Shown here: piece after piece, positions 53,805-63,252 of the stretch
Position numbering within the stretch: position 1 is the first letter of the stretch
Layout of the letters: every line of letters begins with the position of its first letter
Assembly (NCBI GenBank): GCA_004195045.1
Contig: SGBC01000001.1
Coordinates: forward strand, 842,178-906,177
DNA length: 64,000 nucleotides
Reading direction: 5' to 3'
Source of the DNA: Candidatus Acididesulfobacter guangdongensis
Lineage (GTDB): Bacteria > SZUA-79 > Acidulodesulfobacterales > Acidulodesulfobacteraceae
Made by a program: the position numbers and the translations under genes
Notes under the pieces: model-generated
Seen by the model: the letters and a program-made list of their open reading frames with translations, nothing else
Database searches by the model: none
Told to the model about the DNA's origin: nothing

Positions 53805-54596
53805 ATGAAACAGAATTGGAATGCGGAAGATTACGCAAAAAATTCTCAATGCCAGCTGCAATTAGGCGAAGAGCTTATTGAAAAACTTTCTTTAACAGGC
53901 AATGAATCATTGCTTGATATAGGCTGCGGAGACGGAAAGATAACCGCAAAATTATCGAAAATTTTAAAAAATGGAGAAGTAGTCGGCATAGATGCATCAG
54001 AAAATTTAATAAATTTTGCATCAAAAGAATTTCCTAACGATAAATTTCAAAATCTGACATTTTATCAAATGGATGCATGCGCTATTAACTTCTCTGAAAA
54101 ATTCGATATTGCTTTTTCCAACGCTTGTCTTCACTGGGTAAAAGACCATAGCGGCGTTCTTGGAAAAGTGCGTGCATGCCTTGAGCCAAAAGGCAGGATT
54201 TTATTCCAGATGGGCGGACGCGGCAATGTAGGCGAAGTCTTAAATGCCGTAAAATTAGTCAGCAGCAAAGAAAATTGGAGCATGTATTTCGATAATTTCG
54301 TTACGCCGTATTATTTTTACGATATAAAAGACTATGAGATATGGCTTTCGGAAAATCATTTTAAGCCTCTGCGTTTGGAACTGATTGAAAAAAATATTAA
54401 ACATCCAAGCGAAGAAAGTTTTAAAGGCTGGTTAAGAACTACTTGGTTTCCTTTTACCGACCGCTTGCCGGAGGCGTTAAGGGAAACTTTTCTTGACGCA
54501 ATATCGGAAACTTATAAAATTAAGCATCCGGCAGACAAATCGGGCGGTATTAATGTAAAGATGGTTCGTTTGGAGGTTGAAGCGTATGCCGTATAA
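53805..54596 (+). CDS. SAM-dependent methyltransferase (Tam/UbiE-like class I)
   Basis: 263 residues. SAM-binding motif I is LLDIGCGDGKIT near 36-47, the acidic residue ending strand beta-2 is VVGIDAS near 59-65, and FDIAFSNACLHWVKDH near 101-116 is the post-II region typical of trans-aconitate methyltransferase-like proteins. The substrate is unknown. It has a strong Shine-Dalgarno (GGGAGGGC), unlike most core genes here. It opens the accessory run after the zeta cassette and is followed by the DsrE-like gene after 69 bases. Confidence 0.85.
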   Translation: MKQNWNAEDYAKNSQCQLQLGEELIEKLSLTGNESLLDIGCGDGKITAKLSKILKNGEVVGIDASENLINFASKEFPNDKFQNLTFYQMDACAINFSEKFDIAFSNACLHWVKDHSGVLGKVRACLEPKGRILFQMGGRGNVGEVLNAVKLVSSKENWSMYFDNFVTPYYFYDIKDYEIWLSENHFKPLRLELIEKNIKHPSEESFKGWLRTTWFPFTDRLPEALRETFLDAISETYKIKHPADKSGGINVKMVRLEVEAYAV

Positions 54597-54665
54597 ATTT
54601 TATATATTGATATCAATGTGAATTCTTTTAAAATTATAGTGAACGTTATACCAGGAGGATTTATT

Positions 54666-55016
54666 ATGCCTAAAGCAAAAGCTTTAGTAATTATCTCATC
54701 GAGCAATAACGATTCTGCAAAAGTTAAAGTAGGACTTAATTTAGCATATAGGACAAAAAACAGCGGAGCATTTGAAGATGTGAAACTTATATTTTTAGGT
54801 CAGGGAGAAGAATTTATCGCAAAAACCGAAGATAAAGAAATACTTGAAGCGTATGAATAGGTTCTATCTAATAACATCGTCCCTCAGGCGTGTGTTGCGG
54901 TAGCCGAAGCATACGGCGTATCTAATATTTTAATAAATAAAAAAATAGAACTTGTTCGAGCTGCTGGGTCAATAGCGCTATTTATGGCTGAAGGATATCA
55001 GCCTTTAACTTTTTAG
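54666..55016 (+). pseudogene. DsrE-family-like protein interrupted by an in-frame TAG
   Basis: ATG 54666 with CAGGAGGA before it begins PKAKALVIISSSNNDSAKVKVGLNLAY, continuing VKLIFLGQGEEFIAK. A TAG at 54858-54860 ends the frame, but the same frame runs on as VLSNNIVPQACVAVAEAYGVSN and ends GYQPLTF with TAG at 55014-55016. The whole 116 codons have the DsrE-like layout with the conserved cysteine after the TAG. The neighbouring integrase also has an in-frame TAG. A single-base nonsense mutation (for example GAG to TAG) explains it most simply; readthrough is the alternative. Confidence 0.6.
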
Positions 55017-55098
55017 TTTATTTTAATGCATAGCCAATATATAATAAAATAATGTTCAACTTAATCCTGCTTTAATGTGAGAGTTCTAGGAGGTAAAA

Positions 55099-55509
55099 TT
55101 GGAAACAGCCGCTATATTTATCAGAACGCCGGAAACAGAATGGATACCTGCAAGTTCTATTTACGGCGAAAGCGTATTGCACGAAGGCAAAGAAATAGTA
55201 TTCGTAAAACAATTGACTAACAGGCTTGATAAAGGCAAAGGGGTTGCTTATTTAATTAAATTTGTTCCACCGGAAGGCAAAATAATCAGAACCGTTGCCG
55301 TTGCCCGTTCCGATGAACACGTTTATATACTTGAAGGCGGACATTGCTACAGAAACGGAGAGCAAAGATTATTCCCAGGAGATTATGTATTAAATCCGGA
55401 AGGTCATCCGCATGGTAATTTAGTTAATATTGAAACCGTAGCTCTTGTAATATGCACGGGAGCAACGGATGAGGTTAAAGAAATAGCGGTAATAGAGCCG
55501 AAGCCGTAA
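55099..55509 (+). CDS. Cupin-domain protein
   Basis: 136 residues, single cupin barrel. Cupin motif 1 is roughly ARSDEHVYILEGGHCYRNGEQ (about 74-94, split by the strand) and motif 2 GDYVLNPEGHPHGN near 98-111. Metal ligands of the usual HxH-E set are partly present (H79, E85, H108, H110 by position). It could be a ChrR-type anti-sigma-like sensor or a small metabolic cupin; nothing nearby decides. TTG start with a strong AGGAGGT. Its 3' end faces a PIN-domain fragment on the other strand. Confidence 0.75.
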   Translation: METAAIFIRTPETEWIPASSIYGESVLHEGKEIVFVKQLTNRLDKGKGVAYLIKFVPPEGKIIRTVAVARSDEHVYILEGGHCYRNGEQRLFPGDYVLNPEGHPHGNLVNIETVALVICTGATDEVKEIAVIEPKP

Positions 55510-55690
55510 TATTTTTTAAGGTTTGTATAATTTATTTTTTTATTGTTTATTATAAGATATTTTTTATTATAAGTAAATAACGGCATTTCATTGCAAATAG
55601 ATGTGGCGCCAATTAAGGCATCTGGTATTTTAAGACCGTGGCTTTTGGAATAAATTTCTATTAAGTTAAGGGAAAAAGGTCGGATATAGT
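55510..55690 (-). pseudogene. PIN-domain (VapC-like) toxin C-terminal fragment
   Basis: The minus-strand frame from about 55690 reads FSLNLIEIYSKSHGLKIPDALIGATSI then NEMPLFTYNKKYL, matching the end of VapC toxins, with the conserved Asp in PDALIGAT and the TYNKK strand. The N-terminal half with the other acidic active-site residues is not present, and the frame runs on into the cupin gene without a natural stop. A VapB-like antitoxin is not seen. It is a remnant of a toxin-antitoxin cassette. Confidence 0.55.
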
Positions 55691-55695
55691 ATAAT

Positions 55696-55986
55696 ATGAT
55701 TATGGCAAACGTGAATAAAATGGAAAATAATAAAAAAGATTTCAGTATGAAACACCGTCATATAAATGCAGATATTAAAAAAAGCCTTTCTTTAGAGGCA
55801 ATAGACGATATTATCTCCAGAGGCGATATGCCGGAATGGCTGGAACTAAGGAACTATGCCTTGCGTCATTCTGAAATACTGGATGATATAATAAGAATTT
55901 GCAGCCATTACATAATAGATCCTTATGAACAGAAATATCATTTCTGGTATAATTTAGCTTTATATCTTAAATCAAAGGAGATATAA
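55696..55986 (+). CDS. Small partner protein of the nucleotidyltransferase (putative antitoxin)
   Basis: 96 residues from ATG 55696, or 93 from ATG 55705. Helical, with SLEAIDDIISRGDMPEWLELRNYALRHSEILDDIIRI. It lies two bases before a nucleotidyltransferase gene in the layout of MNT/AbiE-like toxin-antitoxin pairs. No DNA-binding motif is evident. Weak AAAGG precedes the start. Confidence 0.55.
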   Translation: MIMANVNKMENNKKDFSMKHRHINADIKKSLSLEAIDDIISRGDMPEWLELRNYALRHSEILDDIIRICSHYIIDPYEQKYHFWYNLALYLKSKEI

Positions 55987-55988
55987 CC

Positions 55989-56699
55989 ATGAAAAACGAT
56001 AAAGAAGAAGATTGGGAAAACGTTATTTCAAATATAGCAAGAATTAACGATATTTTGCCAGACGCTATTATAGTAGGGAGAACTGCATCTGCTTTATATT
56101 CAGAACACAGAACATCACATGATACGGATCTTGTAATTAAAGACCTAAAAGAAAGATTTAACGATATATTATCAACACTTGAAGCCGTATCCGGATGGAA
56201 GACATCAAGAATTAGACCGCCGGTATTAATCCTCGGCAGCCTTAACGGCATTGAAACAGGCATAAGACAACTTATAAGGACTAAACCTTTAGAAACAACC
56301 GATATAGAATATAAAGGGCAAAAATTAACCGTGCCTACTCCGGAAGAAATCTTAAGAATTAAAGGTTTTTTAATACTTGCCAGAAATGCTACGCGCGATT
56401 ATATCGATTTTGTAGCATTAGCCGATCATCTTGGGATTAAAAAAACTAATAAAGCTTTAACGAGTTTCGATGAATTATACCCTCAAGAAAATAAGGCTTC
56501 CGCTTTAAGACAACTTATTGTTCAATTAACGAAACCGATGCCTTACGATTTAAAAGAAACTGATTTGACTAAATACAAAAATCTTGATAAAAAATGGCAG
56601 GATTGGCAGAATATAGAAGAATATTGCAAAAAGATTACTATAAATATTTTCACAAATTATAATCCTAAATTAGAACAAACTCAAACTCCAAATCCGTAA
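55989..56699 (+). CDS. Nucleotidyltransferase-fold protein, toxin-like (AbiEii/MNT type)
   Basis: 236 residues. The nucleotidyltransferase site is VGRTASALYSEHRTSHDTDLVIKDL near residues 31-55, with the metal-binding D-x-D (DTDL) and a G-R/G-S-like turn before it. PTPEEILRIKGFLILARNATRDYIDF near 116-141 matches the second half of this family. Related toxins modify tRNA or other targets by nucleotide transfer. Here toxicity is inferred from the fold and the paired small gene. It has its own Shine-Dalgarno (AAAGGAGAT). Confidence 0.7.
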   Translation: MKNDKEEDWENVISNIARINDILPDAIIVGRTASALYSEHRTSHDTDLVIKDLKERFNDILSTLEAVSGWKTSRIRPPVLILGSLNGIETGIRQLIRTKPLETTDIEYKGQKLTVPTPEEILRIKGFLILARNATRDYIDFVALADHLGIKKTNKALTSFDELYPQENKASALRQLIVQLTKPMPYDLKETDLTKYKNLDKKWQDWQNIEEYCKKITINIFTNYNPKLEQTQTPNP

Positions 56700-57038
56700 A
56701 AGACGCCTTTATCGAAGAACTAAACGAAAGGCTGGACAAAGACAAAAGCAAGGGGGTGGAAGCGGTAGTCGGAATTTGGGTTTTGGAATTATACCCGCCT
56801 TGCGAAATGCAAAACGGATATTTGGTATTCGTCTTCTACTCTTCGGTCGTAAAACTCCAAACATAATTTTTTGCAAGATGCTGATTTAAATTTCCTTCTA
56901 TTTAAGTAGTTAGTTCCGCCGTGTATTCGGTATTCGGTCTTAGAGGTGTAAGAAGTGGCGTGAACGTTGCGATATAATTAGTTAATGAGTTGGGATTACA
57001 ATAAACCTTCCATGCAACTTTCTTTTCGTTAGGAACGA
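56689..57038 (+). other. Degenerate stretch after the nucleotidyltransferase
   Basis: Bases 56689-56865 keep one open frame without a start (KSVKDAFIEELNERLDKDKSKGVEAVVGIWVLELYPPCE), ending at TAA. It looks like the tail of a lost gene. Nothing is recognised in 56866-57038. Base use is more GC-rich than in the flanks around 56750. Confidence 0.3.
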
Positions 57039-57434
57039 TTAATAAAAACGTGCCGTATGCAAATCAAGATGTTCTTTCGATAAAGCAGGAACGTTTGCGT
57101 ATGTCTCTATATGCCTGCAAATCGTAATCCGTGAATTTAAATTTTTCGCACAGGTTAAAGGTTGCAGCGTTTTCTGTTATTTGTTTATTGCTGTTTTTAG
57201 GCAATGAGCGCGCATATTGACATTGTTTAGATTCTTTTATAAGACTTAAACGTTTAATGCGTCTTCGAGAACGGCATTATATAGCTTTCTCGCGGATTCA
57301 AATCTTATATTTAAAATATGTTCGTCCAAAACGGTTGCTATTAGCGGCATATCAAGGATAAACGAATGATTTTTCGGTTTATCACGTTTGCCAATTTTAT
57401 TGGATTTCTTAATGTTATTGTTTAGTTTATTCAT
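57039..57434 (-). pseudogene. TnpB-type transposase remnant (IS200/IS605 group)
   Basis: The frame from ATG 57434 reads DMPLIATVLDEHILNIRFESARKLYNAVLEDAL, the N-terminus of TnpB/OrfB-like proteins. After a frameshift near 57255 it continues RLSLIKESKQCQYARSLPK and FTDYDLQAYRDIRK, and after a second frameshift near 57090 PALSKEHLDLHTARFY, ending at 57039-57041. The catalytic RuvC-like part and the zinc ribbon are missing. Broken insertion-sequence debris. Confidence 0.65.
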
Positions 57435-57539
57435 AATATTAGATAAAATTTATTAAAGCGCTGTTAAAACTTATTGCCTTATATCCCCATTGCTATATAC
57501 TTGTAGGCTTTACGGCAATTATTCGGTAAAGTTAAATAT

Positions 57540-59492
57540 TTAAACATTGAGCAATTTTTTAATAGGTTCAAAATCGCTATTATTTGCTTCAATGAATGCG
57601 GTATAATCCTTATCGATAGATTGCAGTATAGTTTTATCTTTAATATTTAAAATAGCATCTTTTATTTTTAATTTTAAATCTTCATCAATACCGGCAGCGG
57701 CGCAAATCGGGAATTGAGGTATAGGGTCAGAATAGGCTATAATTTTTAGGGAATCTTTAAAATCTTCCGCCGCAGAGTCCATTAATGCTCCTGCATCATA
57801 TTCTCCTTCTATTACGGCATTGGCTACATTATCATGCGAACCAAGATAATCGTATGCGGCAAGAGATATAAGTTCAATGCCTGCCGCTTTAAGCATAGCT
57901 TTTGGGATGAGCGAAGAGCCTGTCGACATTTTAGAACCGAAAGCTATCTTTTTTGAATTTAAGTCCTGCAGAGAATTTATATTAGAATTTATCGGTGCGA
58001 CGAAAACGCTTCTGTAAGTGGGAGAGCCATTTTTTATCGCATATGTAAGAGGTTCTACTTTGTACTTTTTTCTTGCCTCTATATATGTTGAAGGCGTCAT
58101 GTAAGCAAAAGAAACTTTATTCGTACCTAATTCTTCAATAGAATCTTCATATGTAACTGCAACTAAGCTGCTGTAATTTAATTTTAAAGACTTGTTCAGA
58201 TAATTTATTAACGGTTCAAATTTCTTTTTCATAACTAATGCGCTTTCTAATGGAACTATACCGAAAAGATCTAATTTTAGGGAACATAGTTCGACTTTTA
58301 AAAGATTAGAAGATTTTGCCAGCGATGAACTTATTGTTTTTGATTTTTTTGCAGCCTCTGTCGTGTTTGCAGAGACCTTTTGAACTATAGTAAGATTTTT
58401 TTCTACTTCTGTTACGGCAATTTCTAGTTGTTCCGCTGAAGAAGATATTAAATCGATGCTATTTTTTTCCTCGCCTGCAGCTTTCATAATATTATTAAAT
58501 AATTCTTCCGCCTGCATAGATTCCGAACTTATTTTTTTAACGTTTTCTATTACGTCTTTAATAGCTTGAACGGTTTTTGAAGTTTCTTGAAACAGGCTTT
58601 CTATGATTTTTCTTGTGTCTGAGGTTGACTTACTGGTTCTTTCAGCTAATTTTTTAACTTCATCAGCTACTACGGCGAAGCCTCTGCCCTGTTCTCCGGC
58701 TCTTGCGGCTTCTATTGCAGCGTTTAATGCCAGCAAATTTGTCTGGTCGGCTATATCGCTTATCAGTGATATAACGTCCCCTATCTCTTTTGAGCTTTTA
58801 TCAAGTTCAGTCATGGTAACATTGAGATTCTCGATAGAATTTGATACTGTTCTTATTTCGGTTATAATATTTTCTATCATTGCATTTCCTTTATTTGCTC
58901 TTTCAAGAGAAGTTTTGGAAGATTTTTGTGAATCTTTGGCGCTTTTAGTCATTTCTTTGTGCGACATGCTAATTTCGTCAATTGCACTGGAGATAGAAGC
59001 AACCTGCCCTGATAGCGATTCATTTTCTTTATAAATCTTATCCATTGAAGCGCTTTCAATATTTGCATCGACTGCAACAATGTTTGTAGAATCCAGAGCT
59101 TTTTGGAACGTATTGTAAAGATAATCAAACAAACTATTGATTTCACGGTCTATATTATACAAATCAACGTAAGGCAGCCGTTTCCTTAAATCTTTATTCT
59201 CAGTTAAAAAGTCATTTAAAAAAACATTGATTTTATTTGCTTTTGTTTCAGTTATTTTATTAGAAATAAATATATTAGCATAATACACAATAGCAATGAT
59301 GACTACCGCAACGGACAGCATAGAATTATGCTGAATAAAAGAAATGGCAAGAAAAAAAAGAGCTACAATTGCAAATACGATTATTAGCCCTGTTTTCAAT
59401 ATTGCGTTAGTATGTTTGTTTGCATTTTTATTAGTATATAAGATACTATTTTTTTTAATAGTACTATTATTGCTTGCAAAATTGCTTTTCAT
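57540..59492 (-). CDS. Chemoreceptor signalling domain fused to a PhnD-like binding domain
   Basis: 650 residues. N-terminal tail, then two membrane helices at about 32-52 and 57-78 with almost no loop between them. Residues 150-400 are a methyl-accepting chemotaxis signalling coiled coil with the hairpin tip [20 protein letters not shown] and [18 protein letters not shown] near 250-288. Residues 405-650 form a PhnD-type substrate-binding domain ([50 protein letters not shown]). By topology this domain is in the cytoplasm, placed after the signalling tip. Strong Shine-Dalgarno. The pairing is explained under findings. Confidence 0.85.
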   Translation of the reverse strand: MKSNFASNNSTIKKNSILYTNKNANKHTNAILKTGLIIVFAIVALFFLAISFIQHNSMLSVAVVIIAIVYYANIFISNKITETKANKINVFLNDFLTENKDLRKRLPYVDLYNIDREINSLFDYLYNTFQKALDSTNIVAVDANIESASMDKIYKENESLSGQVASISSAIDEISMSHKEMTKSAKDSQKSSKTSLERANKGNAMIENIITEIRTVSNSIENLNVTMTELDKSSKEIGDVISLISDIADQTNLLALNAAIEAARAGEQGRGFAVVADEVKKLAERTSKSTSDTRKIIESLFQETSKTVQAIKDVIENVKKISSESMQAEELFNNIMKAAGEEKNSIDLISSSAEQLEIAVTEVEKNLTIVQKVSANTTEAAKKSKTISSSLAKSSNLLKVELCSLKLDLFGIVPLESALVMKKKFEPLINYLNKSLKLNYSSLVAVTYEDSIEELGTNKVSFAYMTPSTYIEARKKYKVEPLTYAIKNGSPTYRSVFVAPINSNINSLQDLNSKKIAFGSKMSTGSSLIPKAMLKAAGIELISLAAYDYLGSHDNVANAVIEGEYDAGALMDSAAEDFKDSLKIIAYSDPIPQFPICAAAGIDEDLKLKIKDAILNIKDKTILQSIDKDYTAFIEANNSDFEPIKKLLNV

Positions 59493-59769
59493 AATATATT
59501 ATTGTCCTCCCAATGTACTGTATCGATATACGGTATAGTTAATTACAAGTCAATATAGCCGATTGGCGCTAGTCTAGTATAATAAATTTGCACTTGATAA
59601 ACAGCAAGTGATATTTCTATATTTAATAAAATATTAATATCAGTTTGTAGCTCTTCATCATTCTTTTTATTATTTGAAATTACAAAATTATCGTAACATT
59701 GTACTATTTTTTACTTTGTAATTCTACCACAAATTACGCCGCTATGTAAATAATAAACAAAACCCGCTA

Positions 59770-60708
59770 TTAAAATAAATGATAATTTAAGAAAGATTTA
59801 TAATCATTCGAAGCTATAATTGCCATCGCTGCAGAATACAATCTGGCTTTAGGAGGGTCAGACCTTGAAGTTAATATAACAGGCACGGCTGCTCCGACCA
59901 CAATTCCTGCGACGGTGGCTCCTGCAAGGTATTCTAAATCTTTAAATAAAATATTTCCCGATTCTATATTTGGCACAAGAATAATATCTGCATCGCCAGA
60001 TACGGAACTTTTAATGCCTTTCTCTAAAGCCGCTTCTTTTGAGATAACATTGTCAAAGGCAAGCGGTCCGTCTACTATTCCGTTTTTAATCTGCCCTCTT
60101 TCAGCCATTTTGCTGAGTAAAGCAGCGTCTATTGTTGACTGCATTTTAGGATTAATTTCTTCAGTTGCCGATAAAATAGCTGCTTTAGGAATTTTAATGC
60201 CTAAAATAATTGCAAAATCAATTGCATTTTGAAGTATTTGCGCTTTTTCAGAAAGATTTGGGCTTATGTTAATTGCAGCATCTGTTATTATCAGCAGTTT
60301 TTTGTATGTTTTAATTTCCATTAAAAACAGATGACTTATAAGTCTGTTTGTTCTAAGACCATTTTCTGAGGATATTACGGCATGCATCAATATATCCGTA
60401 TGGATATGTCCTTTCATAAGCACGTCTATTTTCTTATTTTTAGCAAGTTCGCATGCAATTTTCGCTGAATATTCGTCGGTTTCTGAATTTATAATTTCAA
60501 TATTTTCTTTTTCAACAAGCAGTTCGATTTTTTCGGCAATTTTTTTTATATGATTACAATTGCCTATAAGGGTAGGTATTATCAAGCCAGCGTCGAACGC
60601 TTCTTTAACCCCTAAAAGTGTTAACTCGTCAGCGCTGCCGACTACGGCAGTTCTTTTAGGATTTATTTTTTTTGCATTGTCAAGGATTTCATCCAATTTT
60701 TTTAACAT
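59770..60708 (-). CDS. Phosphate acetyl/butyryltransferase
   Basis: 312-residue member of the Pta/Ptb family that exchanges CoA and phosphate on acyl groups. GIVDGPLAFDN near 214, SGDADIILVPNIESGNI near 238 and LTSRSDPPKARLYS near 282 match it. The short length and sequence resemble phosphate butyryltransferase, but the partner kinase upstream is acetate kinase-like, so acetyl phosphate is the likelier product. 24 bases after ackA and in the same direction, together making ATP from acyl-CoA. Confidence 0.88.
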   Translation of the reverse strand: MLKKLDEILDNAKKINPKRTAVVGSADELTLLGVKEAFDAGLIIPTLIGNCNHIKKIAEKIELLVEKENIEIINSETDEYSAKIACELAKNKKIDVLMKGHIHTDILMHAVISSENGLRTNRLISHLFLMEIKTYKKLLIITDAAINISPNLSEKAQILQNAIDFAIILGIKIPKAAILSATEEINPKMQSTIDAALLSKMAERGQIKNGIVDGPLAFDNVISKEAALEKGIKSSVSGDADIILVPNIESGNILFKDLEYLAGATVAGIVVGAAVPVILTSRSDPPKARLYSAAMAIIASNDYKSFLNYHLF

Positions 60709-60732
60709 TTTTAATCCGCCGGTCAGTTTATT

Positions 60733-62310
60733 TTATTTAACTTTTAAAATTTTTAACGCATTCTCTGCCATCATTAATTCTTCGTCAGTTTTAACGGCAA
60801 GAACAATAGTTTTGCCTGAGCTTATTTTTATCATTGAATTTGTAATATTTAATGATTGTAATTTAGATCTGCTGTTGAAAATTTTTGTTACGCCGTTATT
60901 TTTTGATTTATTAAGTTTTATACCTAAGAACGAAAGATTTTTACATATTTCTTGCCTGATAAACGATGAATTTTCACCTATGCCCCCTGAAAAAATTAAC
61001 GCATCTATGCCGTTTAGCGCCGCAGAATACGCTCCTATATATTTTACGATCCTGTAACAAAACATTTTAATCGCTAATTTTGAATTATAATCGGAATTCG
61101 TCAAAAGTTCTTTCACATCATAGGTTTTCTGAGAAATTCCAAGCAATCCGCTTTTTTTGTTATATATATTATATAGCTCTTCTTCAGATAATTTTAATTT
61201 ATTTTTTAAAATAAAAGATAACGACGGATCGACATCCCCTGTTCTTGTTCCCATCATCAATCCTTCTAAAGGCGTATAACCCATTGACGTGTCTATAGAT
61301 TTACCATTTTTAACCGCCGCAATACTTGCTCCGTTTCCAAGATGGCACAGTATCATTTTTTTAAATTTGTATCCGGACAGCTTCAGAATATTAGAAATAA
61401 AAGCATAGGAAATGCCATGGAATCCATATTTTTTTATTTTATGCTGCTCGTAATATTCTATAGGAAGAGGATATATTGAAGCATAGTCTGGAATTGCAGA
61501 ATGAAAAGAGGTGTCGAATATGCAGATTTCGGCTGCTTCAGGTATGAGCTTTATTGTAGTTTTAAGCCCAAGTAAATTTGACGGGTTATGAAGAGGAGCA
61601 AGTTCGTTAAGTCCGGCTAATTTTTTTAAATCAGGAAAATTTATATGTAACCCGGTATCATTATCATATTTATCTGCAGCGTCTTTTATTTCAGCGCTTT
61701 GCGTATTTCGTTGAGAAGGCAGCGTGATGTTTTGTGTTGATTTAGAATTAGAAACGCTATTTTTAACGTTTTTTAGCAGTTTGTTCTTATTTAAAATTTC
61801 AAGAGGTTTAATTACAGGTTTAATTACAAGAGGCTTAATAAAAACATTGCCTCCGTGAACAAATCTGTGTACTACTACGTCAATTTTTTCATCTTTATTA
61901 TCTATATCTATATTTATATTTTTGTATATTAATTTATTAATTATAAAAAATAATGCATCATGATGATTTGCAAAATTTGTTTTACCACTTTTTTTGCCGT
62001 CTGCATTTTCATAGCGGTATGAAGAAAAGGATGTTCCTATTTCTTCTATCTCTCCGTCGTACAATCTATTAAGCGAAAGCAGTATCGGCAGTTCTGATGC
62101 CGAGCCTTTTTCAGATGGACATCCTTTCTCGTTATTTTTACAGCTTGTTTTAATTTTATTTATGAAATTAATATTATTAATACTTTTATTAATCTTATTA
62201 TTATCAATTAGCTGCTTATTATTATCAATTACTTGAGATGTTTTTTCTATATACTTAAAATAAGCAAATTTAACAGAGGAACTTCCGGAATTTATAGACA
62301 GTATATTCAT
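60733..62310 (-). CDS. ackA: Acetate kinase with two polar inserts
   Basis: Converts acetyl phosphate and ADP to acetate and ATP. The N-terminal SINSGSSSVKFAYF, the HRFVHGGNVF block, the adenosine/phosphate site LCHLGNGASIAAVKNGKSIDTS, and PLEGLMMGTRTGDVDP are all present. So is FSGGIGENSSFIRQEI near 462. Length is 525 against about 400. Insert one (about 20-75) contains an IDNNK repeat; insert two (about 180-225) is Ser/Asn/Lys-rich. Catalytic blocks are intact, so it is probably functional. It follows the PhoU-like gene by 43 bases and precedes the acyltransferase. Confidence 0.92.
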   Translation of the reverse strand: MNILSINSGSSSVKFAYFKYIEKTSQVIDNNKQLIDNNKINKSINNINFINKIKTSCKNNEKGCPSEKGSASELPILLSLNRLYDGEIEEIGTSFSSYRYENADGKKSGKTNFANHHDALFFIINKLIYKNINIDIDNKDEKIDVVVHRFVHGGNVFIKPLVIKPVIKPLEILNKNKLLKNVKNSVSNSKSTQNITLPSQRNTQSAEIKDAADKYDNDTGLHINFPDLKKLAGLNELAPLHNPSNLLGLKTTIKLIPEAAEICIFDTSFHSAIPDYASIYPLPIEYYEQHKIKKYGFHGISYAFISNILKLSGYKFKKMILCHLGNGASIAAVKNGKSIDTSMGYTPLEGLMMGTRTGDVDPSLSFILKNKLKLSEEELYNIYNKKSGLLGISQKTYDVKELLTNSDYNSKLAIKMFCYRIVKYIGAYSAALNGIDALIFSGGIGENSSFIRQEICKNLSFLGIKLNKSKNNGVTKIFNSRSKLQSLNITNSMIKISSGKTIVLAVKTDEELMMAENALKILKVK

Positions 62311-62353
62311 ATTAATTTTTATTTATTTATTAAAAATAAATTATAATGATAAA

Positions 62354-63091
62354 TTATAATGCGGCATTTTCAATAATTCTGTATGAGAATACCGCAATTT
62401 CTCTTAAATAAGAAACTATTAATGAATAATATATAATTTGACTTTTGACATCATATCCGTACGTATGAGCTTCTACGGTTGAAAGATCTTTTATTATTTT
62501 ATCACAAATGAAATCAATATTCTTTACCTCCTGCCATGTTTTTTTTAGTATTTGCTGTTTATAAGTTTTATCATTGATTTTATTGCCGTATAATTCGCGA
62601 TTTTTATTATTAAAATTTAATAAAGTATAGAATGTGTCTATAGTATTTTTAACTATTGAACTTATCATTAGCGCAAGTTCGGGAATATAAGACTGTTTTT
62701 TTAAAGCAGGATACCGAGATATATTTTTAATATTAAGTTTTATTAGAAGATTTAATGTGTAGATATTTTGCATTGAATTGCAAAATGGACTAAATTTAAG
62801 TACATTTTCATAAATACAGAGCTTGCTTTTGTCTTTTGATTGCCTTAATCCTTTGTTGGTTATAACGCCTATAATTAGCTTATAAATTTCGTTATTAAGT
62901 TCCGTTATAATATTATCTTTAATATCGTCTATGCCTGTTTCTGAGTCAACTATATTAAATTTATTATTAATAATAGAATTGAGGTCTTTTTCCAGATTGT
63001 TTTCCACAAAACCGGATAACACTATGGAATTGTCAGATAGTTTCTTTATTATGTTTTCTGTAAAAATAGCCATTTGAAAATTATTTATCAT
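62354..63091 (-). CDS. PhoU-like helical protein (putative)
   Basis: 245 residues, almost all helical. LSGFVENNLEKDLNSIINNKFNIVD near 22-46 and the closing YYSLIVSYLREIAVFSYRIIENAAL resemble the helical repeats of PhoU (a phosphate transport regulator), though the acidic metal-binding residues are only partly kept. It begins the PhoU-like/ackA/acyltransferase set, so a link between acetyl phosphate or phosphate state and energy metabolism is possible. The family call is by pattern only. Confidence 0.5.
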   Translation of the reverse strand: MINNFQMAIFTENIIKKLSDNSIVLSGFVENNLEKDLNSIINNKFNIVDSETGIDDIKDNIITELNNEIYKLIIGVITNKGLRQSKDKSKLCIYENVLKFSPFCNSMQNIYTLNLLIKLNIKNISRYPALKKQSYIPELALMISSIVKNTIDTFYTLLNFNNKNRELYGNKINDKTYKQQILKKTWQEVKNIDFICDKIIKDLSTVEAHTYGYDVKSQIIYYSLIVSYLREIAVFSYRIIENAAL

Positions 63092-63252
63092 TATTTTATT
63101 TTAATGTTATAATAAAACAGATTAATCAAGATTATTCTTAAAAAATTATAATATATTATAATTATGATTATATCATAAAACAAGCAAGCATCGAATTGAT
63201 TTATAGATTTACGGCGAAAGCCAAAGTACATTGCGGCTATAATTTCTAAATT

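Noticed and set aside
54858-54860. Pyrrolysine or reassigned TAG
   Set aside because: TAG is used as a normal terminal stop in several intact genes here, and no pyl genes or downstream structure are seen; simple nonsense mutation is enough.
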